64,000 nt of DNA from BRH-c54 sp965284565 (GTDB lineage Bacteria > Bacteroidota > Bacteroidia > Flavobacteriales_E > Vicingaceae). The stretch is taken from assembly GCA_965284565.1 (NCBI GenBank), contig OZ260100.1, forward strand, positions 186,001 to 250,000. The letters are read 5' to 3'. How positions within the stretch are numbered: position 1 is the first letter of the stretch; the number at the start of each line of letters is the position of its first letter. Of this stretch, positions 26,293 to 34,511 are shown piece by piece. The position numbers and the translations under genes are program-made. Below the pieces are notes generated by a model. The model was not told the DNA's origin. It ran no database searches and saw only the letters and a program-made list of their open reading frames with translations.

Positions 26293-27429
26293 ATGCGATA
26301 TCTTTTAATTTTCTTCTCATTAATAACCTTATTTTCTTGTAGAGAGACAAAAAAAGAAGCATCTACTTCTGAAAATACATCAGAACATATTCGTTATGCA
26401 AAAGGATTTAATATTGAGTATCATGAAAATTATAAAATAGTTCAAGTTCTTCAACCATGGAAAGGAGAAAATAAAAGCTTAACCTATGTATTGTATGAAA
26501 ATGAAAAACCAGAAAATGTAGAAGGAATTTTCATTAAAACTCCCATAAAATCTATTGTTTGCTTAAGTCTAACACATTTAGCTTTTATTGAAAAATTAAA
26601 TGAAGTTAACTCTATAAAAGGGATTGCTGGTTGCAACTATGTCAGCAGCAAAGCTATTAAGGAAAAAATTAATACAAAGGCTATTCAAGAAGTTGGTCAG
26701 CACGAAGTATTTAATTACGAAATATTGGTAAATATTGCTCCTGACATTATCATGGCTTATGGCATAGACCAGTCTTCATCTACTAAACTCAATAAATTTG
26801 CTTCGTTAGGTTTAACAACTGTTCTAAATGCAGAATATATGGATTTACACCCTTTAGGCATGGCAGAATGGATAAAATTTGTAGCTGCTTTTTATAATAA
26901 AGAACAACTAGCCGATTCTATTTTTAAACATATAGAAGCAGAATATTTAAACGTAAAAAAAACAGTAACAGATGTAAAAGAACAACCAACTGTTTTTACT
27001 GGAATGCCTTGGAATGGTGCTTGGCATGTTCCGGGAGGAGCATCTTTTCAAGCTCAACTTTTAAAAGATGCCGGAGCAAATTATATTTGGAGCGATAATG
27101 ATGAAGAAAGAAGCATTGTAAAAAGCAAAGAAATTATTATTGATGAAGCCCTAGATGCAGATTTTTGGCTCAATGTAAATGCTTTTAACAGTATAGAAGA
27201 AATTATTGCTCAAGATGCTGTGTTAGCTAATTTTGCAGCTGTTAAAAATCAACAGGTTTACAACAACAACCTAAAAGTAAATGATGCCATGGGCAATGAT
27301 TATTGGGAATCAGGTGTAGTAAACCCACACATTATCTTAAAAGATTTAATAGCCATTTTTCATCCAACAAAAATTGATCATCAGCTTTATTATTATAAAA
27401 GATTAGAGAAAAAATCTTCATCAAATTAA
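26293..27429 (+). CDS. Periplasmic iron-siderophore/B12-type substrate-binding lipoprotein
   Basis: The 378-residue protein has a lipobox LFSC (Cys16) and a helical-backbone metal-receptor fold. This begins FNIEYHENYKIVQVLQPWKGENKSLTYVLYE and continues with SIVCLSLTHLAFIEKLNEVNSIKGIAG, LVNIAPDIIMAYG, and the second lobe GMPWNGAWHVPGGASFQAQLLKDAGANYIW. These proteins deliver metal chelates to an ABC permease. The gene starts 4 bp after the hybrid kinase, but neither permease nor ATPase is encoded nearby, so uptake would depend on a transporter elsewhere. It may instead serve as a sensor partner. It ends just before the SET protein. Confidence 0.85.
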   Translation: MRYLLIFFSLITLFSCRETKKEASTSENTSEHIRYAKGFNIEYHENYKIVQVLQPWKGENKSLTYVLYENEKPENVEGIFIKTPIKSIVCLSLTHLAFIEKLNEVNSIKGIAGCNYVSSKAIKEKINTKAIQEVGQHEVFNYEILVNIAPDIIMAYGIDQSSSTKLNKFASLGLTTVLNAEYMDLHPLGMAEWIKFVAAFYNKEQLADSIFKHIEAEYLNVKKTVTDVKEQPTVFTGMPWNGAWHVPGGASFQAQLLKDAGANYIWSDNDEERSIVKSKEIIIDEALDADFWLNVNAFNSIEEIIAQDAVLANFAAVKNQQVYNNNLKVNDAMGNDYWESGVVNPHIILKDLIAIFHPTKIDHQLYYYKRLEKKSSSN

Positions 27430-27443
27430 AACCATCACAAACT

Positions 27444-27869
27444 TTGAAAACTCCAAACTGCAATACCATTGAAGCTCTTGAAGCAGATTATTTATACACA
27501 AAGCTATCTCAACTACTTGGTGCCGGTAACGGACTTTTTACTGCTATAGACATCTATAAAGATGAAACCATAGCCATTTTTAAAGGAGAATTATTAACCG
27601 ATATACAGGCTAAAAAGAGAGCATTAGAAGGAAATGATAAGTACTTCATTAATTTACTAAATGGAAGCATCATGGACTCCATGAATGTAACATGCTTTGC
27701 TAAATATGCCAACGATGCCAGTGGTTTTACAAACTCAAACTTTAAAAACAATGCGAAAATTACTTTAGATGATAATGATAAAGTATGCATTCAAGCGACC
27801 AGAAACATTAAAGCCAATGAAGAATTATTTTGCAGTTACGGAAAAAGTTATTGGAAAAAACATGGTTGA
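27444..27869 (+). CDS. SET-domain protein (putative lysine methyltransferase)
   Basis: The 141-residue protein comprises a near-complete, minimal SET domain: GAGNGLFTAIDIYKDETIAIFKGE (GxG at 28-30), CFAKYANDASGFTNSNFKNNAKI (the usual NH site reads Asn90-Asp91), and RNIKANEELFCSYGKSYW with Tyr132. SET enzymes methylate lysine with S-adenosylmethionine. Pre- and post-SET zinc regions are absent. The start is a TTG (27444), since no ATG lies between the previous stop and the conserved start of the domain. It is the last gene before a two-way terminator. Confidence 0.8.
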   Translation: MKTPNCNTIEALEADYLYTKLSQLLGAGNGLFTAIDIYKDETIAIFKGELLTDIQAKKRALEGNDKYFINLLNGSIMDSMNVTCFAKYANDASGFTNSNFKNNAKITLDDNDKVCIQATRNIKANEELFCSYGKSYWKKHG

Positions 27870-27900
27870 ATTAACATATATAGTATAAACATCTAAAAAC

Positions 27901-27938
27901 AAAAAAGCCCTGAAAACATTAATTTCAGGGCTTTTTAT
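27901..27938. terminator. Bidirectional terminator between the SET gene and gcvP
   Basis: A perfect 9-bp stem GCCCTGAAA/TTTCAGGGC (27907-27915, 27923-27931) is flanked by six A on the left and five T on the right. It can therefore end transcription of both convergent genes. Confidence 0.9.
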
Positions 27939-27957
27939 TTAATTGTATTTTTTAAAT

Positions 27958-30819
27958 TTAGATTTCAGCGTAATCTTCAATTGGATTACAACTACAAACC
28001 AAGTTTCTGTCGCCAAAGGCATCATCTACTCTACCAACAGTTGCCCAATATTTAGCATCTTCTACCCATTTTAGTGGGAATGCAGCTTTTTGTCTTGAAT
28101 AAGGCTTATCCCAATTATCAGCTAACAATACTTTTGAAGTATGCGGAGCATTTTTCAACACATTGTTCGCTTTATCAGCTTTACCTTCAATAATTTCAAT
28201 AACTTCTTCCTTAATAGCTATCATGGTTTCAACAAATCTGTCTAACTCTTCTTTGCTTTCACTTTCTGTAGGTTCTACCATTAATGTTCCTGCAACAGGA
28301 AAAGAAACGGTTGGAGCATGGAAACCATAATCCATCAAACGTTTAGCAATATCACTTACCTCAACACCAGATGCAGCTTTAAAGTCTCTACATTCTAAAA
28401 TCATTTCATGAGCCACTCTACCTTTATCATTAGTATATAATATTTTGTAGTGTTGCTCTAATTTTGATTTTAAATAATTAGCATTTAAAATAGCAGCTTC
28501 TGTAGAAAGTTTCAAGCCTGATGTTCCTAACATTTTAATATAACCGTAAGAAATCAAACAAACATAAGCACTACCCCAAGGAGCCGCAGAAATAGCTGTA
28601 ATAGCTTCATCACCTCCAGTTTTCACAATTACATTAGATGGTAAAAATGGTGTTAAATGTTTAGCTACTCCGATAGGACCAACTCCAGGACCACCACCAC
28701 CATGAGGGATAGCAAAAGTTTTATGTAAATTTAAGTGACAAACATCCGCTCCAATATTAGCAGGATTTGTAAGTGCTACTTGTGCATTCATGTTAGCACC
28801 ATCCATATAAACTTGCCCTCCATTTTGGTGTACAATTTCTGTAATCTCCATAATGCTTTCTTCATAAACACCATGTGTAGATGGATAAGTAACCATAATA
28901 CAAGAAAGGTTGGCAGCATGTTCTTCAGCTTTAGCTTTTAAATCTGCTACATCAATATTCCCGTTATCATCACATTTGGTTACAATTACTTTCATCCCTG
29001 CCATTACAGCACTTGCAGGGTTTGTTCCGTGAGCTGATGAAGGAATTAAAGCAATATTTCTATGTGTTTCTCCTCTACTTTCGTGATAAGCTCTAATGAC
29101 CATTAATCCTGCATATTCGCCTTGAGCTCCTGAGTTCGGTTGTAAAGAAACTGAATCAAATCCTGTAATCTCAGATAAATCATCTTCTAGTTTTTTCAAC
29201 ATTTCTTGGTAACCCTGAGCTTGATCTAATGGCACAAAAGGATGAATATTTGCCCAATCTGACCAACCTAAAGGAATTAACTCTGATGCAGCATTTAATT
29301 TCATAGTACAAGAACCCAAAGAAATCATAGAATGAGTTAATGATAAATCTTTATTTTCCAATCTTTTAATGTACCTCATCATATCCGACTCAGAACGATA
29401 TTTATTGAAAATTTCGTGCGTTAAATAGGCAGATGTTCTTGCTAAACTAGATGGAATTCCTTCCATTCCTGCATTATTCCCCGATTGTTTTCCTAATGCT
29501 TTTTCAAAAACAGCTATTAATGCTTTTATAGTAGCTTCACCTTCTGTTTCTCCTATACTCATGGAAACAAAACCATCTATATAAAAATTAAGGTTAATTT
29601 TATTTTCTAACGCAATTTTATTGATAGCAGCTTTTTGTTCATTGCTAATCTCATAAGTCAACGTATCAAAAAAAGTATGATTAACTCTTTTTAAACCTAA
29701 GCCATCAATTCCGGCAGCTAATTGAGCTGTTAACTTATTGATAGTAATTGCTATATTTTTAATTCCTTCTGCACCATGGTAAACAGCGTACATTCCTGCC
29801 ATTACAGAAAGTAATACTTGTGCTGTACAAATGTTTGATGTAGCTTTATCTCTTTTAATATGTTGTTCTCTGGTTTGTAATGCCATTCTTAATGCTCTGT
29901 TGCCTTGTGCATCAACAGAAACACCAATAATTCTACCCGGAATTGCTCTTTTAAAAGCATCTTTAGTAGCAAAAAATGCGGCATGAGGCCCACCATAACC
30001 CATTGGCACGCCAAAACGTTGAGAACTTCCAACAACAACATCTGCTCCCCATTCTCCCGGAGGTGTTAACAATGATAAACTTAATAAATCTGCAGCAACC
30101 ACTACCATGCTTTCGTTTGCATGAGCTTTGGCAGTGAAATTCTTATAATCATTTATCTGACCCTTAACAGTTGGATATTGTAAAATACATCCAAAAACTT
30201 TATCATTAAATTCAAAAGAGTTTTCATCTCCAATAGTTAGTTCAATACCTAATGGAGTTGATCTTGTTTTTAAAATATCTATGGTTTGCGGCAAACAATC
30301 TGCAGAAACAAAAAACTGGTTCGCATCACTTTGTTTCAAAGCTTTACTTCTACTATTGTAAGCTAAAATCATGGCTTCTGCAGCAGCAGTTCCTTCATCT
30401 AATAAAGAAGCATTTGCCAACTCCATTCCAGTTAAATCTATTACTGCTGTTTGATAGTTTAACAACGCTTCTAACCTTCCTTGGGATATTTCTGCCTGAT
30501 AAGGTGTATAAGCAGTATACCATCCCGGATTTTCGAAGATATTTCTTTTTATTACTGATGGGGTAATTGTACTATGATAACCTAATCCAATGTAAGATTG
30601 ATATACTTTATTTTTTTCACCTAACTCGGTTATGTGATTAAGGTATTCAAACTCTGTAAGAGGAGCATCTAACTCCAACTCTTTTTTCAACCTGATTTTT
30701 GAAGGTATGGTTTGACTGATTAATTCTTCTATTGAGTTAAGTCCAATTGAAAACAACATTGATTTTTTATCTTCCTCACGAGGACCGATATGTCTGTCTG
30801 AAAATTTATTTGCTGCCAT
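27958..30819 (-). CDS. gcvP: Glycine dehydrogenase (decarboxylating), P protein
   Basis: GcvP decarboxylates glycine with pyridoxal phosphate and passes the aminomethyl group to the lipoyl H protein in the glycine cleavage system. The 953-residue single chain has both halves typical of Bacteroidota and proteobacteria. The N-terminal half contains YHSTITPSVIKRNIFENPGWYTAYTPYQ; the C-terminal half contains HGTNPASAVMAGM and DVCHLNLHKTFAIPHGGGGPG, where Lys700 binds the cofactor. Length is close to the E. coli enzyme. A -7 box of the TAnnTTTG type (TACATTTG) reads on the minus strand at 30863-30856, giving a leader of about 30 nt. gcvT and gcvH are not nearby. Confidence 0.97.
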   Translation of the reverse strand: MAANKFSDRHIGPREEDKKSMLFSIGLNSIEELISQTIPSKIRLKKELELDAPLTEFEYLNHITELGEKNKVYQSYIGLGYHSTITPSVIKRNIFENPGWYTAYTPYQAEISQGRLEALLNYQTAVIDLTGMELANASLLDEGTAAAEAMILAYNSRSKALKQSDANQFFVSADCLPQTIDILKTRSTPLGIELTIGDENSFEFNDKVFGCILQYPTVKGQINDYKNFTAKAHANESMVVVAADLLSLSLLTPPGEWGADVVVGSSQRFGVPMGYGGPHAAFFATKDAFKRAIPGRIIGVSVDAQGNRALRMALQTREQHIKRDKATSNICTAQVLLSVMAGMYAVYHGAEGIKNIAITINKLTAQLAAGIDGLGLKRVNHTFFDTLTYEISNEQKAAINKIALENKINLNFYIDGFVSMSIGETEGEATIKALIAVFEKALGKQSGNNAGMEGIPSSLARTSAYLTHEIFNKYRSESDMMRYIKRLENKDLSLTHSMISLGSCTMKLNAASELIPLGWSDWANIHPFVPLDQAQGYQEMLKKLEDDLSEITGFDSVSLQPNSGAQGEYAGLMVIRAYHESRGETHRNIALIPSSAHGTNPASAVMAGMKVIVTKCDDNGNIDVADLKAKAEEHAANLSCIMVTYPSTHGVYEESIMEITEIVHQNGGQVYMDGANMNAQVALTNPANIGADVCHLNLHKTFAIPHGGGGPGVGPIGVAKHLTPFLPSNVIVKTGGDEAITAISAAPWGSAYVCLISYGYIKMLGTSGLKLSTEAAILNANYLKSKLEQHYKILYTNDKGRVAHEMILECRDFKAASGVEVSDIAKRLMDYGFHAPTVSFPVAGTLMVEPTESESKEELDRFVETMIAIKEEVIEIIEGKADKANNVLKNAPHTSKVLLADNWDKPYSRQKAAFPLKWVEDAKYWATVGRVDDAFGDRNLVCSCNPIEDYAEI

Positions 30820-30965
30820 AAATAGTTAATGAATTAAGTGAATAAAAAAGGCATGCAAATGTAAGAAAAGTAGCAATACGACTTCATTATTTCCTACTAA
30901 TAAAATCATTCTAAATAGATGATTTATTAACCACTTTTCAACTACTCAAAAACTTCATAAAAACA

Positions 30966-30999
30966 AAAAGCTCCAAGTATTAAAACACTTAGAGCTTTT
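30966..30999 (-). terminator. Terminator of the FadL-like gene
   Basis: On the minus strand a 12-bp stem with one mismatch (AAAGCTCTAAGT with ACTTGGAGCTTT) is followed by TTTTTGTTTTT. It lies about 20 bp after the stop codon at 31018. Confidence 0.8.
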
Positions 31000-31017
31000 A
31001 ATGATTAATAAAATTGT

Positions 31018-32505
31018 TTAAAACCTAAATCCTAATGTAACCGAAAGGTAGTGGTCAGTCAAATCTACTGTGGCATAATCACCATGTTGTGCAATAATTG
31101 AAGTTACTGAATTATATTTTCTCATAGCATATGCCACATCAAAATAATATTCGTCTTGTTTAATTCCAATACCCGCAGAATATAAATTAGAACCGTAATC
31201 TGCATTAAATTTACTATCTAAAGGATTTCCTTGAAAGCGATATCCGGCTCTAAATCTAAATGGATCTAATCTCCATTCTGTACCCACTCTAATGTTATGT
31301 GTACTTTCAAAATTACTTCTAATAGCTTGGTTTTCTAAAGAAAAATCTGCTCCAACACCAAAAGAATTATCTTGTTTTATTCTTGCTGTAGAATAATCTA
31401 CATATTCATAATCTACATTTAACACTCCATATCGACTGAAAACAAAGGCACCACTTGTAATAAAACGATAAGGAGTTGTTACGATATAATCAAAAGTACC
31501 GTAAGGAGATTTTTCTGTAAGCTTTTCTCCATTTTTATTTTGTGAAACCACAGTTGTTTCCCAACTATCAGACAAACCATAAACTGTTGGTGTATGAAAA
31601 GCTATACCAAATCTAAACCAGTCTGAAAAACTATAAATCATACCTAACTTAAAATTAACCCCTGCTCCTGACGTTTTAATGTTTTCATTCACGGAAAAAG
31701 CCGTAAAGTCTGTTAAGGTATCTCCTTCGGCTGAAGTTTCTCTGTAAAACCTATTGTATTCATATCGTACAGAAGGTATGCCTATTAAACCACCAATAAA
31801 TAGTTTATCCCCATAATTTCCTCCCATTGCAAAATAAGTCTCTCCGGAACCACCTTTGGTTTCTATATTGGTTTGTTGTTTTATATTTTTAGAATCTTTA
31901 AAAACATGATCAAACTTAGTTGAATCAGCTGCCATTGGATTTACCAAGTATGTTTGATACCCCAAGTTGGCGGTAAAAGGAAACATTTCTGCAATATCTC
32001 CACCTTGAGAGAAATCAAAGCTATTTAATTCATCTGTATAAGTTGATAAAAACGAACTATCTGTAGTACTGTTAATGGTTACACTTCTGTTATAATTTGC
32101 CAATCTATTATATCCAACACTCATATTAAAAGATCTCCAACCATTGCTAGCTTCAAAAGTACCAACGATACCAATATTGCTAAAATGAAAGTTTAATTTT
32201 CCGTCTGCTCCCAAAGTGTTATCAGCTACACTTTCTGAATAATTATAATGAAATGAAGGGGTAAAAGAAAAATCAGAACTTTTAAAAACTCCCAATCCAC
32301 CTGGGTTAATACTTAATGAAGACATGTTTGCCCCTAAAGCCCCAAAAGAACCTCCCATTGCATTAAATCGTGCATCACCATAATGTTCTATATTAGAATA
32401 ACGTAGTACGTCAAATTCATTTTGAGCTTTACCATTAATAGTAAAACCAAAGAAAAACCCTCCAACTAATGCTATCTGAACTAATTTATATTTAGATACT
32501 AACAT
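31018..32505 (-). CDS. OmpP1/FadL/TodX-family outer-membrane protein
   Basis: The 495-residue protein has a signal peptide ending GKAQ, then DVLRYSNIEHYGDARFNAMGGSFGALGANMSSLSINPGGLG. This is the hatch-like N-terminus characteristic of Bacteroidota FadL-type proteins. Many amphipathic beta strands follow, and the last strand ends in an aromatic residue (LGFRF). Such barrels carry hydrophobic compounds across the outer membrane, though many Bacteroidota copies are uncharacterised. It is 32 bp downstream of the Tyr/Gly-rich protein gene on the same strand and probably shares a transcript with it. Confidence 0.82.
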   Translation of the reverse strand: MLVSKYKLVQIALVGGFFFGFTINGKAQNEFDVLRYSNIEHYGDARFNAMGGSFGALGANMSSLSINPGGLGVFKSSDFSFTPSFHYNYSESVADNTLGADGKLNFHFSNIGIVGTFEASNGWRSFNMSVGYNRLANYNRSVTINSTTDSSFLSTYTDELNSFDFSQGGDIAEMFPFTANLGYQTYLVNPMAADSTKFDHVFKDSKNIKQQTNIETKGGSGETYFAMGGNYGDKLFIGGLIGIPSVRYEYNRFYRETSAEGDTLTDFTAFSVNENIKTSGAGVNFKLGMIYSFSDWFRFGIAFHTPTVYGLSDSWETTVVSQNKNGEKLTEKSPYGTFDYIVTTPYRFITSGAFVFSRYGVLNVDYEYVDYSTARIKQDNSFGVGADFSLENQAIRSNFESTHNIRVGTEWRLDPFRFRAGYRFQGNPLDSKFNADYGSNLYSAGIGIKQDEYYFDVAYAMRKYNSVTSIIAQHGDYATVDLTDHYLSVTLGFRF

Positions 32506-32537
32506 AATTTTTTATTTAAATTCAATTACCAATTTAA

Positions 32538-33884
32538 TTAACGAGGCGACTTTCTACTTCCTCCATAAGAACCTCCACTTCTAGAGCCACCACTACTTCC
32601 TCCTCCTTTGTTATAGCTTCCACCACTTCTTGAAGGGGGTGAATAACTTGGTTTTGTGTTAGACTTTGGTGGATTATAGTTTTGCTTAGGCGAAGGCTTA
32701 GTATAACTCGGTCTAGTATTATTTTTAGGTTGAGGTGTATAATTTGGCTTCGGATTAGTTTTAGGCACATTATTTCTCGTAGGAGGCGTATAAGGGTTTG
32801 TTTTAGGTGTATATGGTTTTGTAGGAGCCGTATATGGTTTAGGGTTATTACCTCCTTGTGTTTTAGTCGGTGGCGTATAAGGCTTTGGATTAGTCCCCGC
32901 AGGTGTAGGATTAGTCTTTGGAGTTGTTCCATAAGTATTTTGCTTCACCGGAGTGATTACATTCCCTTTAGTAGGAGTATTCGCATTGTTCTTTGGAGAA
33001 CTGCTTATACCATTTTTAGGAACGGTGTTCAAACTTGGATTACTCTTAATAGCTTGTTCATATTTCTCTCCAAAACTTAATGATTTTCCGCCTGCATTTA
33101 CTGTAGTAGCTCTTGTTCCTCCATAACCATCAGAACCTCCTGTATTTCCTCTTTTTCCATAATAATGGCTATTTCTATCATAACTGTTATAGTAGTTACC
33201 TGAAGCATATAATCCATCATAATAACCGTTCATGTAACCGTGATTATAACCTGACCAGTATGAAGAACCATACCAACCGCCTCCATAACCCCAGTGCCAT
33301 GGGCTACCCCAGCCCATGCCCCAGCCATAGTTCCAGCCACCACCATAGTAGCCGCCTCCCCAGCCCCAACCTACATTCCATCTCCACGGACTTGGGTACC
33401 ACCAGCCATAACTCACGTAAATACTTGTTCCATAATAATAAGGATCGTAGTTATAATAGTAATAATTAGTATAATAATCATCATAATAACCATATCTTCC
33501 TGACGATCTATGGAACCTTCTAATTCTTGATGTATATTCATAATCATAATATTCGTTATCGAAATCATAATTATCACCATTATAATAATTATTGGTAATT
33601 CTTACATTACCATTCTCATCTTCATAATAAGTGGTAGAATCTGTAATTCCAAGTTGACGATTATATTCTTCTTGAGCTTCTTTTTCTCTTTGATCATAAT
33701 AATAATCTGTTGCTGTTGAATAATCAGCATCATTTATTTCTTCTTGCTCTTGTTCAAGAAAATTAGCTTCATCACTTTTTTTAGATTTTTTCTTTGATGA
33801 AGGATAAAAATCATCTTGGGCATAAACATTTGCTCCTAAAAAAGTGGCTAATGTTATTAAGGCTATGGTTCTAAGTGCTTTCAT
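32538..33884 (-). CDS. Exported low-complexity protein rich in Tyr, Gly, Trp, then Pro/Thr/Asn/Ser
   Basis: The protein has 448 residues. A signal peptide ends ANVYAQ, then comes DDFYPSSKKKSKK and an acidic stretch. The middle, about 105-250, is built from Tyr-Tyr-Asp/Asn and Gly-Trp-Gly runs (YGYYDDYYTNYYYYNYDPYY; WGWGGGYYGGGW). The C-terminal 170 residues are a Pro/Thr/Lys/Asn spacer with repeated PYTPPT-like units, ending in Gly/Ser/Arg. No enzyme motif is present. The composition suggests a surface or extracellular coat, amyloid-like or adhesive protein. The mature N-terminus AQDDFY is shared with the next upstream gene. Many opposite-strand open frames over this gene result from its biased codons. 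Confidence 0.8.
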   Translation of the reverse strand: MKALRTIALITLATFLGANVYAQDDFYPSSKKKSKKSDEANFLEQEQEEINDADYSTATDYYYDQREKEAQEEYNRQLGITDSTTYYEDENGNVRITNNYYNGDNYDFDNEYYDYEYTSRIRRFHRSSGRYGYYDDYYTNYYYYNYDPYYYGTSIYVSYGWWYPSPWRWNVGWGWGGGYYGGGWNYGWGMGWGSPWHWGYGGGWYGSSYWSGYNHGYMNGYYDGLYASGNYYNSYDRNSHYYGKRGNTGGSDGYGGTRATTVNAGGKSLSFGEKYEQAIKSNPSLNTVPKNGISSSPKNNANTPTKGNVITPVKQNTYGTTPKTNPTPAGTNPKPYTPPTKTQGGNNPKPYTAPTKPYTPKTNPYTPPTRNNVPKTNPKPNYTPQPKNNTRPSYTKPSPKQNYNPPKSNTKPSYSPPSRSGGSYNKGGGSSGGSRSGGSYGGSRKSPR

Positions 33885-33976
33885 ATCTATATGTTTTAAT
33901 ATTCTTTACTTTTTCAAATAATGTTAATGAAATGTTAACACCTAAGAAGAAGCAAACTCTGTGCCAATAACTAATC

Positions 33977-34333
33977 CTACCAAGTTAATATTACAGCTAT
34001 ACTGAAAACAACATTGTAAATGATTTCTCCAACAATTTCTCCCGCTACTCTTCTGTTTCTTGCTTTACGTTGCTCTTCTTCTATTACTCTTTCACTTTCA
34101 GAAGTATATACCTCACTACTATTGTATTCATCATTATAATAGGTTTCATAGTAATCTTCTTCAGACATATAATTTTCTTCATCAAAAATTGATACCTCTA
34201 ACGTATCTGAATCATTGGCTGGAGAAACTGTTTTTTCACTTTGTTTTTCAGTATAAAAATCATCCTGAGCAAAGGCAGAGGTAGAAATTAAAAAGATGCT
34301 TAACAAAAGGATTAAAAGATGAGTCGTTTTCAT
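33977..34333 (-). CDS. Small exported protein sharing the AQDDFY start with its neighbour
   Basis: The protein has 118 residues. The signal peptide MKTTHLLILLLSIFLISTSAFA is followed by QDDFYTEKQSEK, an acidic Tyr/Glu-rich stretch (YMSEEDYYETYYNDEYN), a basic segment, and a hydrophobic C-terminal helix (IIYNVVFSIAVIL) that may anchor it in a membrane. The N-terminus and acidic Tyr region resemble the first 100 residues of the 448-residue protein downstream (93 bp away, same strand). The two probably derive from a common ancestor or share an export or assembly route. Function unknown. Confidence 0.7.
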   Translation of the reverse strand: MKTTHLLILLLSIFLISTSAFAQDDFYTEKQSEKTVSPANDSDTLEVSIFDEENYMSEEDYYETYYNDEYNSSEVYTSESERVIEEEQRKARNRRVAGEIVGEIIYNVVFSIAVILTW

Positions 34334-34511
34334 ATGTATATATTTATTACATTAAATCAGTCGTACAAAACTCTATTGATAATTAATTGTTATAAGATAA
34401 TATATTATCAAGGTCATTTCATAATAGATTTAATAAAATTTTAAACTAATTTTGGCACTCATAAAAGTAATTAATTAGTTTGCAAACCATCAAAAAATAT
34501 ACCTAAAATAA

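Noticed and set aside
30820..30960. Possible glycine riboswitch before gcvP
   Set aside because: The leader after the minus-strand -7 box is only about 30 nt, and no conserved glycine aptamer core was recognised.
32700..32930. Short repeats in the PYTPPT region, considered as a CRISPR array
   Set aside because: The repeats are in-frame codon repeats of a coding sequence with irregular spacing; no constant repeat-spacer pattern.
32534..33503. Several open frames on both strands over the Tyr/Gly-rich gene (Arg-, Ser- and His-rich products)
   Set aside because: They arise from the biased TAT/GGT/AAT codons of the real minus-strand gene. Their products have no signal peptide or domain, and the real frame has a signal peptide and a stop 32 bp before the next gene.
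34454..34470. TTTGGCACTC before proS considered as a sigma-54 element
   Set aside because: No TTGC-type -12 element at the proper distance; a TAnnTTTG box overlaps the same place.
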